DNA of 64,000 nt from Sphingorhabdus lacus (GCF_009768975.1 NZ_CP035733.1:2524001-2588000); one strand, 5' to 3'. Counted from the first letter of the stretch, positions 29,301 to 36,945 are shown. Notes: generated by a model from the letters alone, not told the origin. Numbers and translations: made by a program.

Positions 29301-29594
29301 GTTGTAGAGCCGCTCGTTTGCGGTCATTAGGCCCTCGTTAAGAGCGGGCGATGACAGTTCGCGGATGATCTGGTCGATGGCGTTGGGCGAAAGCGAATGG
29401 ATTTTACCCTTATGTTCAAATGTTCGCCTTTGCAGTTCATCGACTAACACCGGGCGAAGCAAAACCTGCGCATTGCTGCCACGCATTGCGATGCATTCGG
29501 CGGGCGACACATATTCCCAGCCAAGCGCTACTAGCGTTGCAAGCGCTGGGATGTGCGCGCTGTAGAGCTCTGCCGTGTTAGGAGTGAGGGTCAT
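26319..29594 (-). CDS. hsdR: Type I restriction endonuclease subunit R
   Basis: A 1091-residue motor-nuclease subunit that translocates DNA and cuts away from the recognition site when HsdM and HsdS are bound. The N-terminal nuclease has Asp152 and IEAK (Glu166, Lys168). The helicase part has Walker A HTTGSGKS at 343-350, DEGH at 453-456 and FTGTPLL as motif III. The frame is open from 29627, but the ATG at 29594 overlaps the stop of the Abi gene as ATGA and starts at the natural N-terminus. It appears intact. Confidence 0.96.
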   Translation of the reverse strand: MTLTPNTAELYSAHIPALATLVALGWEYVSPAECIAMRGSNAQVLLRPVLVDELQRRTFEHKGKIHSLSPNAIDQIIRELSSPALNEGLMTANERLYNALTLGITVTEFVDGKRISITVPIINWAVPQTNAFHITEEYELLSTSGTHTRRPDMVGFVNGIPLLVIEAKRPDSGNPNKSMVDEGISQTIRNQGQDEIPLLFAYAQLLLSIGMTDGRYGTTKTPRKFWAQWREEEFVEDHFLGVKNKALATDPRAAILKSQVREVREHFNHLWDGEQAVTGQDRLLVSLCSPNRFLEFIRSYVLFDRKVEKIVARHQQFFGIRSLLREIAVIRPDGGREGGVIWHTTGSGKSFTMVMLCKALLLDDALRECRLIVVTDRRDLEKQLAGNFLTGGAFGSDLADKEGERAKTRSGRDLARRIGKGTERIIFTIINKFASAAKLDACHNNSPNLIVLVDEGHRSQGGENHERMRHALPNAAYVAFTGTPLLKNDKTANKFGRIVHAYTMQDAVADGTVTPLLYEERKPVLDINEAAIDNWFEKITIGLSDKQKSDLKEKYGKKGPVYGSANRIDLIAWDIAVHFSEHFGARDMGLKGQLATDSKLSAIRYKKALDATGLVTSAVIISSPDTREGHEEVDEAELPEVLQWWKDNVKGDDEDYERRTIEDFGTEGKPDILIVVDKLLTGFDEPRNAVLYIDKPLKQHNLIQAIARVNRLHEEKKYGLLIDYRGILRELDSALAEYQDLAERTQGGFDLDDIDTLYSNVNTEYKRLPSLHDTLWGLFASVKNRADIEQYRQILVPRFREQPDGVPLDITQMVREDFYEALTEFGMCLRVALATRSFFEDASVTEGQIATYKRDLKFFTSLRRMAKQDAQETVDFSAYENQIRKLVDRYVIGEKIEEADGAVLINDPARHEDVDSWSDEKTRNETDIIKSRLKRTIEQELVDDPFAQRHFSELLRQAIAEAQAMFGNAKRQYALFKELDEDLASRHVEGTPQRIADNRHAAAYFGLMRLQLGDEAVLKSDSIAFEDLALAMDIAVRTAVAENSLNPQNIESAIRKSLLPLLFPHTGLDQAKAITERVIEVTRVGLFQGLQ

Positions 29595-30529
29595 TTGGTA
29601 CCACCCCACAATTGCCAATCCGTCCAATTTGCAGGAAAGCCCATGTCCGCATCGCGGCCCGGTGCAAGGGTTGCCATATGATCAATCAGTCGCTGACCCC
29701 AGCCATTTGCAGGTTCACATTTGTCGAGCAGATATTTGAGAAAGGCGAGAGTGTTATAAAGCTTGTCGTTGGCTGTCCGATTTAGAGCCCTCGCCAATTC
29801 CGGCGGGTTCTTTTTGGGCAATTTCAAAGTCGCTTTAAGCCGCCGATTCCAAAGACGTCCATGGTGCGCGCAGGTGTTACGGACGTTAGAAATATGTTGA
29901 ACGGCAGGAACGAAAACTATTTCGTCGATTGCGAACGGTGCGGCCACTAATTGTCGGTTGGACCGTCCGTCCAGCAAAGCGTACCAACGAGACAAAAGCC
30001 CAAATGACATTAACTCTGACGCCATCCATACAGGTGGGCGCGTCGGTCCGGAATATTTGGCTTTATAGTGTAGAATGAAGGTGTCTTTTGATCGGGCGGT
30101 TTCTTCGTCCAACTTGCGACAGTTGCCAACAAATTTCCGTTGGTCGGAATAAAGGTGTCGGTTCAAGTAGCCGTGGGAACCTCCCTGCGTTGCCAAGACA
30201 TAAGCCCAACTGCCCCGAATCGCGACTTCGATCCGTTCAACCGCGTCTAATACGAGCAGGCGCAAAGTGCGGTCGAACTCGTACAGCGCGATAACGTCCT
30301 CGAAAGTGGTGCCGGGCCTAAATCGTGGCCCTGCTTGTCCCTTCGGGTACTCGAAATAGAGCCAGTAAGCGCTGAGGCGATAATAGCTGATATGTTGCAA
30401 GCAATGTGTTGCCATTGCATGATCGCCGATGGCCATGCCCTCGCCCTCCAGCTTTGCAATCTGCTGGGCAATAGTTAGCGCTGGCTTGGTGAACGGCACT
30501 TTGGCTTGGAGGATCGGCGGTAGCGTCAT
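29591..30529 (-). CDS. Abi family (AbiD/AbiF-like) abortive-infection protein
   Basis: A 312-residue Abi_2-type protein. The N-terminus KPALTIAQQIAKLEGEGM and YYRLSAYWL are family features. RNTCAHHGRLWNRR near 225 supplies the R-x4-H motif of HEPN ribonucleases. These proteins act in phage exclusion, probably by RNA cleavage; activity here is inferred. It is embedded between hsdS and hsdR and overlaps hsdR as ATGA, so it belongs to the restriction operon. The ATG at 30529 with AAGGTGG upstream was chosen over a frame opening at 30583. Confidence 0.88.
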   Translation of the reverse strand: MTLPPILQAKVPFTKPALTIAQQIAKLEGEGMAIGDHAMATHCLQHISYYRLSAYWLYFEYPKGQAGPRFRPGTTFEDVIALYEFDRTLRLLVLDAVERIEVAIRGSWAYVLATQGGSHGYLNRHLYSDQRKFVGNCRKLDEETARSKDTFILHYKAKYSGPTRPPVWMASELMSFGLLSRWYALLDGRSNRQLVAAPFAIDEIVFVPAVQHISNVRNTCAHHGRLWNRRLKATLKLPKKNPPELARALNRTANDKLYNTLAFLKYLLDKCEPANGWGQRLIDHMATLAPGRDADMGFPANWTDWQLWGGTK

Positions 30530-30662
30530 GTGATTGCCACCTTGCCCGTGCTGCGGGCAAAAAAAGTCCCTCCTGGTGCGCATCGTAGAGAGGCGTGGAG
30601 GGCTCTGTTGATGTGCAGATAGCGACGCAAGGCCGTTTTGTCAACCAGAAGTTGACTTTTGG

Positions 30663-30706
30663 TCCAGTGCGCGTCAAAGCGATGCATCGCTTTGACGCGC
30701 ACTGGA
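30663..30706. repeat. 44-bp perfect palindrome between hsdS and abi
   Basis: A perfect inverted repeat without spacer, arms TCCAGTGCGCGTCAAAGCGA on each side of a central TGCA. Adding a G-U and a G-C pair outward gives 24-bp arms. No T-tract follows on either strand, so it is not a standard terminator. It sits 32 bp after the hsdS stop and 134 bp before the abi start, and may act as a processing hairpin or a protein site. Confidence 0.9.
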
Positions 30707-30737
30707 TCACTAATCCGATCACTGGATGAAATATCGG

Positions 30738-31979
30738 TTAGCATGTTTTCTCCTCCAAATCTACCGTAACCCGCCGTTTGCCTGTGAGGAGTTGCTGCAT
30801 CAGGGCGGATTTTTCATTGCGAAGAGCGGCTAGTTGGTTGAGCAACGTTCGCTCCATTTTTTCAGCTTCGTTTATCACCTCAGCTATTGCAGTTTGCTCT
30901 TCGTGTCCTGGCGCGTGGAGAGATGTGTCAAAGAAATCCACTACGCTGACGTTCAACAAGCCGTGATTGCGCGCGCCTTCTTGGGCGATGGCTGAAATCT
31001 CCCGATTGAACAGACCAGCTTCAAAATAATGCCGAAAGAATCCGTGGTCATGCCCGTCATTTGCTAAGCGAAAGCAAATATACAGGCTGGAAACGATGCC
31101 GCTGTCATAGCGTTCTAATGGTTTGAAAGCTCCCATCGGGTATCCGTCGGAATAGCTCTTGTTATACGCGAAATCGCCATTGCGCAGCAAAGTGTATCCC
31201 CGCACATCTTCGCTCGCGACGCTCTTGTTGAAATATTCAACCTGACTGACCAGGCCATGTTGTGCCGAAATTGTCAGGACATTAGTATTTCCAACGTCAT
31301 TCTTTTGCCGGACGCGCTCAAACACCTCCGAAAATTTTATCCAACGCCAATCCGCCGAAAAGCCCGGCAGGCGTTGTGTGCCGGTGAGGAGCGATTGCAT
31401 CAGCGCCTTTTTCTGGGCACGGGCGTTGGCAATAAGTGTCTCCAGCGTTTCGATCGCGTGATCCCATGTCGACAAAATCTCCGCAATACGCCTTTGTTCA
31501 GTTAGCGGCGGGAGCATTATAGGATAATCACGCAAATCGGCAGGGCTTATATGCGGAACTGCTGTTTCAGTCTGAACTGCTTGAACATGTTGATCGAAAT
31601 GATGACCAGAAAAGAATTGTTTCATCAACCCTTGATGCAAGGTGCCTCTGGCTCTGAGACGAGCTACCCGCTGCACCAACAGGCAGGGCAAGTCAGCTTC
31701 GGTAACCTCGGCAATTTTCACCCCCGAGGGAAGCCACGTTCGATCCATTGCAACTACAAAATCGCCCGCTCGCAGCTGATAGCGGTCCATCTCAGCGGCG
31801 CGTTCTAATGGGAACCGCTTCACATCGCGCCAACGCAATCGATGTGGCGCGACGTTGTCTCCGCGAAGAAGCTTAACGTCTTGCTCATCGGATGTGTATT
31901 CAGCACTCTTGAATGCAAAGCCGGTAAGAATTTCAGCGTGCTGACCTATTACGGTGGCTTTCCACCCCTTGGGAATCAT
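30738..31979 (-). CDS. hsdS: Type I restriction specificity subunit S
   Basis: A 413-residue subunit with the usual two target-recognition domains (about 1-150 and 205-345). Each is followed by a conserved helix region: TEQRRIAEILSTWDHAIETLE with KKALMQSLLTGTQRL, and EEQTAIAEVINEAEKMERTLL with KSALMQQLLTGKRRV. It should recognise a bipartite DNA site with HsdM. Its ATG overlaps the stop of the 27-aa ORF as ATGA. Confidence 0.95.
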   Translation of the reverse strand: MIPKGWKATVIGQHAEILTGFAFKSAEYTSDEQDVKLLRGDNVAPHRLRWRDVKRFPLERAAEMDRYQLRAGDFVVAMDRTWLPSGVKIAEVTEADLPCLLVQRVARLRARGTLHQGLMKQFFSGHHFDQHVQAVQTETAVPHISPADLRDYPIMLPPLTEQRRIAEILSTWDHAIETLETLIANARAQKKALMQSLLTGTQRLPGFSADWRWIKFSEVFERVRQKNDVGNTNVLTISAQHGLVSQVEYFNKSVASEDVRGYTLLRNGDFAYNKSYSDGYPMGAFKPLERYDSGIVSSLYICFRLANDGHDHGFFRHYFEAGLFNREISAIAQEGARNHGLLNVSVVDFFDTSLHAPGHEEQTAIAEVINEAEKMERTLLNQLAALRNEKSALMQQLLTGKRRVTVDLEEKTC

Positions 31980-32059
31980 GCCTTATCCCCTTTGAAACTG
32001 CGCAAAGGCCTCGGCTTAACCCCGTCCACGGTATTATACCGGATGACTTCGTCTACCAT
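31976..32059 (-). CDS. 27-aa ORF bridging hsdM and hsdS
   Basis: A 28-codon frame that reads MVDEVIRYNTVDGVKPRPLR and then seven more residues. Its ATG overlaps the hsdM stop as TGATG, and its stop overlaps the hsdS ATG as ATGA. These exact junctions on both sides make it likely to be translated, either as a real micropeptide or as a coupling leader that carries ribosomes from hsdM to hsdS. No known family was recognised. Confidence 0.55.
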   Translation of the reverse strand: MVDEVIRYNTVDGVKPRPLRSFKGDKA

Positions 32060-33564
32060 CAGAAACCAAGCTCTTTCAAATAGCCGTCCATTTTTAACTC
32101 AAGTGTGGCCAGCTCGTCTTTTAGTTTGAGCCGCTCTGCGCGTACGGCAACAAGGTCGATCTCCTCTTCTTCTTCGAACGTATCTACATAACGCGGGATA
32201 TTGAGGTTCCAGTCGTTACCCGCGATTTCCTCTGGCGTAGCAAGGTGGGCGTATTTGGGCGCGCTTTCGCCTGCTTGGATAGTCGAAATGATTTTGTCGA
32301 GGTGGTCGCGGGTTAGCTGGTTCTGGTTCTTTCCAGATTTGAATTCGCGACTTGCATCGATAAAAAGAACGTCGTTGGTCGGCCTGTTTTTGCGCAAGAT
32401 AAGGATCGCGGCAGGAATGCCCGTCCCATAAAACAGCTTTTCGGGTAGACCGATCACGACGTCGAGTAGATTCTCTTCAATCAGCTTGCGCCGGATCGCA
32501 CCTTCGCTGCTTCCCCTGAAAAGGACACCGTGGGGCACAACAACCGCCATACGCCCTGTGCGCGGCTTCATCGTTTCGACCATGTGTAGGATAAAAGCGT
32601 AATCGCCCTTAGTACGTGGCGGCAAGCCGCGCCGGAAACGTCCAAAGCGGTCGTGCTCCGCTGTGTCATGCCCCCATTTGTCTAGGCTAAACGGCGGGTT
32701 GGCGACTACGATATCAAAATGCTTCAATCGATCTTCGGCGTCGAGCAGCTTGGGGTTGCGGATTGTATCGCCCCATTCAATGCGGTGATTATCCTCGCCG
32801 TGCAGGAACATATTCATCTTCGCGAGCGCCCACGTGCTGCCAATGGATTCCTGACCGTAGAGCGCATATTTCTTCGATCCGCTTTTAGCGACCACACGTC
32901 GCCCGCACTTCATCAACAACGAGCCAGACCCACAGGTGGGGTCACAAGCTTCTTCGCCCTCGTTCATGTCCATGATCTCCGCCATCAGCTGCGAGACTTC
33001 CGGCGGCGTATAAAATTCGCCAGCCTTGCGCCCGGCATCTGATGCGAAATTCTTGATTAGAAATTCATAAGCGTTGCCGATGACGTCGAGGTCGCCAATT
33101 CGCGACGGGCGCATGTTCAGCTCGGGTTTTTCGAAATCCTCCAGCAAATGGCGAAGCAGATCATTCTTCTGTTTCTCTTCGCCAAGCTTGTTCGAATTAA
33201 AACTGATATCCTGAAAGACGTCGCGCAGTTTGCCGATATTGGCTTCCTCAATCGCATGCAGCGCTTGGTCGATCCTCTCACCATTGCCGGGTTCATGGCG
33301 GCGCTTGTAAAGTGCGGTAAAGCTTGCATCTGCTGGCAAAACGAAGCGTTCGTTGCGCATCATTTCGGTTACCAATTCAGGCGCGTCGGGATAATCCTTG
33401 GCGTAGGCGTCATAGTGATCCTGCCAAACATCGCTGATATACTTCAGGAACAGCATCGTAAGGACAAAATCCTTATAGATGTCAGCGGCTACGGTTCCCC
33501 TAAAGGTATCACACGCACCCCAGACCGCCTTATTCACATCGTCTTGTTTAATCTGGTCGGTCAT
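32059..33564 (-). CDS. hsdM: Type I restriction-modification DNA methyltransferase subunit M
   Basis: A 501-residue N6-adenine methyltransferase. It has the HsdM N-terminal helical domain (about 10-130), SAM motif I DPTCGSGSLLMKCG near 205 and catalytic motif IV NPPF near 289 in IVVANPPFSL. Host DNA is methylated when it pairs with an S subunit. The start overlaps the half-size S gene stop as ATGA, and the stop overlaps the 27-aa ORF. Confidence 0.97.
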   Translation of the reverse strand: MTDQIKQDDVNKAVWGACDTFRGTVAADIYKDFVLTMLFLKYISDVWQDHYDAYAKDYPDAPELVTEMMRNERFVLPADASFTALYKRRHEPGNGERIDQALHAIEEANIGKLRDVFQDISFNSNKLGEEKQKNDLLRHLLEDFEKPELNMRPSRIGDLDVIGNAYEFLIKNFASDAGRKAGEFYTPPEVSQLMAEIMDMNEGEEACDPTCGSGSLLMKCGRRVVAKSGSKKYALYGQESIGSTWALAKMNMFLHGEDNHRIEWGDTIRNPKLLDAEDRLKHFDIVVANPPFSLDKWGHDTAEHDRFGRFRRGLPPRTKGDYAFILHMVETMKPRTGRMAVVVPHGVLFRGSSEGAIRRKLIEENLLDVVIGLPEKLFYGTGIPAAILILRKNRPTNDVLFIDASREFKSGKNQNQLTRDHLDKIISTIQAGESAPKYAHLATPEEIAGNDWNLNIPRYVDTFEEEEEIDLVAVRAERLKLKDELATLELKMDGYLKELGF

Positions 33565-34172
33565 GCGCTGATGTGCCTTTCGATTTTCAATATTTCTGCC
33601 GCAATTGCGTCGATCTGACGGGTGCGATTACTAATTAATTCATTTAGAATGCGCCGTTCATTTTGGGCTGTAGTGACAACTGCCATCAGCGAACGTTGCA
33701 TGTCTAGAGATGGTAATGCGAGGGGAAGGGATTCGATCGCTCCCCGCGTGATATTTAAGATGTGGGAACCAGTGGCGGCCTGTTGTAAATAGTCTTGGCA
33801 CGACCGTTGGTTTATCTGCCAAGCCAGAAAAGAGGGCATGACCTGCGTCTCGTCAAAAACGCGAATGACAAAAAAGTGCGGCGAGCAAACCGCCGCGCAT
33901 GGGACTCTATCGAGGGCAAGGGCAAAATTGCGCCGACCTCGGGTGGTGAATATCAGGTCGCCGGTTGCAAGCAAATCGGCAGAACGTTGCGATGGTAGTT
34001 TTACGCGAGCAATGGCGTTCCAATTTACCCCGATAACCTCGTCCACATTACGCATCTGAATGGCACCAACATCGCCTTGCTCAAGCGCATCAATTGCACC
34101 GCGAAACGGATAGCCTGCACGGATATCGGCAATTTCGACCAACGGAAAATGTTTTAGTGCAGTAGAACTCAT
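33561..34172 (-). CDS. Half-size specificity (HsdS-like) protein, single target-recognition domain
   Basis: A 203-residue protein with one S-type target-recognition domain (FPLVEIADIRAGYPFRGAID through ESLPLALPSLDMQRSL) and one C-terminal helix region. That is about half of a normal HsdS. It is the first gene of the operon, ahead of hsdM with ATGA overlap, and the frame is uninterrupted, so it does not look like a decayed fragment. It could dimerise to act as an alternative specificity subunit or regulate the system; which is unknown. Confidence 0.8.
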   Translation of the reverse strand: MSSTALKHFPLVEIADIRAGYPFRGAIDALEQGDVGAIQMRNVDEVIGVNWNAIARVKLPSQRSADLLATGDLIFTTRGRRNFALALDRVPCAAVCSPHFFVIRVFDETQVMPSFLAWQINQRSCQDYLQQAATGSHILNITRGAIESLPLALPSLDMQRSLMAVVTTAQNERRILNELISNRTRQIDAIAAEILKIERHISA

Positions 34173-34316
34173 ACTGCGTAAATACGCACCGAGTCGCTAG
34201 AAAGTCAATATTATTTTGCGTCAACGGTATTGATGCATATTTACATAATAATTTCGTGTATCGATTTATTTAAACCTGACATTACCGGAATGACGCGATC
34301 TGCGGTGATAATGCCA

Positions 34317-35297
34317 TCAAATTCTCTGAACTTTGACAACGGATGCCTTGGCGAAAGGCGACGGCAGTAAAGCGGAATCGAAATCAAGTTCGGCGTCAAA
34401 TCCATATCGCATGGCGAACAAGAGCGTCCAAGCGTTCCTTCTTGCCGCATGTGCTTCAGCGTCATGGCTGATAGTAGAAAGTAGCCAGTCCTCGCATAAC
34501 TTCCAGCAAGCGTTCGCCTTAGCTTTCGGGCTTCCGGCATTTGCAAATTCTTTATACAAGCTCGGGCGGTCATATTCCTCGAGCGACGTAAATGGCGGCA
34601 ACCCGCAACGCTGCCACTTTAAACATTCTTGACTGCTTAAAACCGGATGCGGTCTGAAGCCGAAGTGCTTTGAGTTTTCAAGTATGGCAATCCAAGGATT
34701 TCCTGGATGCCAAGCCAAGGCAACCTCCGGCTGCTGCTTTTTCACCGGGCGGAAGCTTTGAACACGCACGCCTTCTGATGATGTCCTGCGTTCAGAGAAT
34801 GGTTCCATGAATTTCTGAATATCGCCGAGGCTGATGTTCCGAGCCGCACGAGCATCAAAACCTGCAGCTTCGAGCTTGGTGAAGAAGTCGATCTTATATT
34901 GATCGACACGGGGCTGGCTAAGCGCCCAACTGCGAAAGTTCACTTCAGCTTCCGTAAGCTGTGTTTCGATCAATACTAATTCTGCTTGAATAACAGACAA
35001 TAGCCGCGCCAAAACGTTTCTATCTTGGCTCAAACGAGCGACACGGTCTGCCGGTGAAAAACCGAGTTTGGTTTTTTGAGCTACGATAGTTGCTTGTTGC
35101 TGGGGTCGGACATCGAGTGCCTGCAATGCCCTTATTGCATCGCTTAACGCCTTTTCCACTGCCGTTTCATCAGCATCAACCGCAGCCAACGTATCAAGAA
35201 GCTTTGCAACAGCCGGATGATGCTTTGGCAATGTCTGTGCTTCGTCCAATAAACGCCGGGCGCCTACCTTGTTTCTTGGTCGTCCAGTCCTTGCCAC
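34317..35297 (-). CDS. Hypothetical protein of the mobilisation region
   Basis: A 326-residue protein with no recognised family. The N-terminus is basic (ARTGRPRNKVGARRLLDEAQ), followed by helical segments to about 180. The C-terminal half carries W and C residues in SSQECLKWQRCGLPPF and CWKLCEDWLL. The start is a GTG at 35297 with AAGGAG eight bases upstream and a good promoter beyond; the frame is open to 35459 but those codons cover the promoter. It is divergent from the TraK-like gene, which suggests a linked function on this element. Confidence 0.7.
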   Translation of the reverse strand: MARTGRPRNKVGARRLLDEAQTLPKHHPAVAKLLDTLAAVDADETAVEKALSDAIRALQALDVRPQQQATIVAQKTKLGFSPADRVARLSQDRNVLARLLSVIQAELVLIETQLTEAEVNFRSWALSQPRVDQYKIDFFTKLEAAGFDARAARNISLGDIQKFMEPFSERRTSSEGVRVQSFRPVKKQQPEVALAWHPGNPWIAILENSKHFGFRPHPVLSSQECLKWQRCGLPPFTSLEEYDRPSLYKEFANAGSPKAKANACWKLCEDWLLSTISHDAEAHAARRNAWTLLFAMRYGFDAELDFDSALLPSPFAKASVVKVQRI

Positions 35298-35305
35298 GCG
35301 AAAGT

Positions 35306-35356
35306 CTCCTTTTTGTACATAAGTCATTATATAGTCGAAAGTCGACTTTTGTGCAA
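35306..35356 (-). promoter_or_regulatory. Promoter and ribosome site for the gene ending at 34317
   Basis: TTGCAC (35356-35351), a 17-nt spacer, TATATAAT from 35333, then AAGGAG (35311-35306) and GTG at 35297. The spacer holds the perfect 12-bp palindrome AAAGTCGACTTT (35338-35349), a candidate operator in the divergent intergenic region. Confidence 0.65.
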
Positions 35357-35436
35357 GCTTCGTAAATCCCATAACCCTAATTGTCGCGACGTTGCGGCGA
35401 TCAAGGAGCGGTGCGTTGGCATTGCAGGAGAATAAA

Positions 35437-35772
35437 ATGGACTTTGTAGAAGAATGCAAAAACCTTCAGGCGCGAAATGCTCCGGTTGAGACTGCAATCG
35501 TCGCTCATGCGGAAAACATTCAGAGGGCCAGGGCACAAGGTGTCCCTCTCAATATCATCTACAAAAAGCTGTCGGAAAATGGCGAAGCTGTAGGAAAGGG
35601 CTACAGCAGCTTCAGGCAAGCGATCGCTCGGCTCGATACGCGTGGGTGGCCGACAACAAGTGGCGCGCGCTCCGAACCCACACCCCAATCATCACTATCG
35701 GCTGAGGAGCCGCTGCGGAATTCACCAAACCCTGATCGCTTCGGCGACAAGAGCCGCACCTCAGCGTTTTAA
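35437..35772 (+). CDS. Small TraK-like protein, possible relaxosome accessory factor
   Basis: A 111-residue protein. Residues 20-65 (ENIQRARAQGVPLNIIYKKL, then SSFRQAIARL) follow the pattern of small TraK-type DNA-binding proteins that help relaxases at oriT. The C-terminal 40 residues are Pro/Ser-rich and probably disordered. The ATG at 35437 has AGGAG upstream. It lies 11 bp before the ParA-like gene, the same order as traK-traL in IncP-type systems. The family assignment is by pattern and context. Confidence 0.5.
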   Translation: MDFVEECKNLQARNAPVETAIVAHAENIQRARAQGVPLNIIYKKLSENGEAVGKGYSSFRQAIARLDTRGWPTTSGARSEPTPQSSLSAEEPLRNSPNPDRFGDKSRTSAF

Positions 35773-35783
35773 GGATCCATATC

Positions 35784-36671
35784 ATGCAAAATTACAATCA
35801 ACCTTCATCTCTCACATCCCTCGTCTTTCTCGTTGTAGCCGCGAACGCTGGAGGAGAGGGAAAGACAACGATTGCCAAACTTATACAGGCGCTTTGGCGG
35901 CTATTTGGCTCGCCCGTGCACTTATTCGATTCTGATGCCGGCAATTGGTCAGCAAGTGCAACTGATCCAGAAGCGATCCCCGTCGGATGGGGCGTGCAAA
36001 CAATCAAGGTTCCCGAAATCTTGGCGGCGACGAAGGGTAAAAATGCGATCATGGACCTTGGGGGAAATGCACTGGCAAGCGCAAGAGAGATCGCCAATCT
36101 GGTGCCCGCGCTTCAGAAAGCTTACTCCGATGCGGGTTATCGTACGATAGCGTTGCTACCGTACTCTACAAATAAGCCTGGTGCGACGAGTTCGATCAAG
36201 GACGTGAAAGACGAGCTAATAGGTTTTGAGAAGTGTTATGTAAAAGTCAATCGCGACGGTTCAGCACACTATTATGGCAATTTGCCAGCCGATGACACGG
36301 TCAGCATCGGACATCTCAAACCTGGGTTTCAGACGTTAATTATGGACGAATACAAATCCTTCGATGCTTTGATATCCGAGCCAAAAGACAATCATGGTTT
36401 GGCTAGAGCTTATATCGGCCAATGGATGCATGATTTTGCAAAGCAACCCTTTATCAAATCCATTATTGGAGGCGAGATTGCCATTTTGCGGGGAATCAAC
36501 GCACCGCGACGAAACCTTCGCTTCAATGTTGCAAGGCTAGAACAGACCACAGACGATGCACTTTGGGAAAATGTTAAGAAGAGTAATTTTCTAGACGAAA
36601 TTGATGCCGCAGGATGGTCAGCTGAGGGGTTACGATCAGTCGCAAGCAAAATTGATCGCGGAATACTTTAA
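35784..36671 (+). CDS. ParA/MobD/TraL-like P-loop ATPase
   Basis: A 295-residue protein with the loop ANAGGEGKTTIAKL near residues 19-32. This is the ParA-type KGGxGKTT loop, but the signature first lysine is alanine. FDSDAGNW near 50 and IMDLGGNA near 90 fit the other nucleotide-binding positions. ParA-like proteins of this size (MobD, TraL) sit in mobilisation operons. It ends at a strong terminator, and the relaxase gene follows. Confidence 0.65.
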   Translation: MQNYNQPSSLTSLVFLVVAANAGGEGKTTIAKLIQALWRLFGSPVHLFDSDAGNWSASATDPEAIPVGWGVQTIKVPEILAATKGKNAIMDLGGNALASAREIANLVPALQKAYSDAGYRTIALLPYSTNKPGATSSIKDVKDELIGFEKCYVKVNRDGSAHYYGNLPADDTVSIGHLKPGFQTLIMDEYKSFDALISEPKDNHGLARAYIGQWMHDFAKQPFIKSIIGGEIAILRGINAPRRNLRFNVARLEQTTDDALWENVKKSNFLDEIDAAGWSAEGLRSVASKIDRGIL

Positions 36672-36690
36672 CCTCGAATCATCTGTGAAA

Positions 36691-36718
36691 GGGCCGGTTT
36701 CGACCGGCCCCTTTTTTT
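36691..36718 (+). terminator. Rho-independent terminator after the ParA-like gene
   Basis: GGGCCGGT / ACCGGCCC stem (36691-36698 and 36703-36710) capped by a TTCG tetraloop, followed by C and seven Ts. It lies 20 bp after the ParA-like gene stop. Confidence 0.93.
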
Positions 36719-36833
36719 GTCGGCGGTGAAGGAAAACGGGATGACGCCGTGCCTTCATCCTAGCATTGGCACGGCAATACCCGCGCAGTCTCAAAAGGCA
36801 CCGAGGCGCCAATTCAACAAACACTGCTCCACC

Positions 36834-36945
36834 AACGTTGCAACAACGTTAAAGTAATATTTGCGGGATGCAGAGCAATGCAATAGCAAAGTTTAAGTAA
36901 TATTTTTAGGCGCAATACCGCAGTTTGGGCAGGAGCCCAAACTGC
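36834..36945 (+). other. Candidate origin of transfer (oriT) upstream of the relaxase
   Basis: The 420-bp non-coding stretch from 36672 to 37092 holds stacked repeats. These are an inverted repeat AACGTTG-CAA-CAACGTT (36834-36850), two near-identical 14-mers around AAGTAATATTT (36849-36862 and 36892-36905), and a perfect 11-bp hairpin GCAGTTTGGGC with loop AGGA (36920-36945). Such clusters next to a relaxase gene are typical of oriT. No known nic consensus was recognised, so the nic site is not placed. Confidence 0.45.

Noticed and set aside
30663-30706. The long palindrome as a Rho-independent terminator
   Set aside because: No run of Ts follows on either strand; the flanks read CCAAAAGTC on the minus strand and TCACTAATC on the plus strand.
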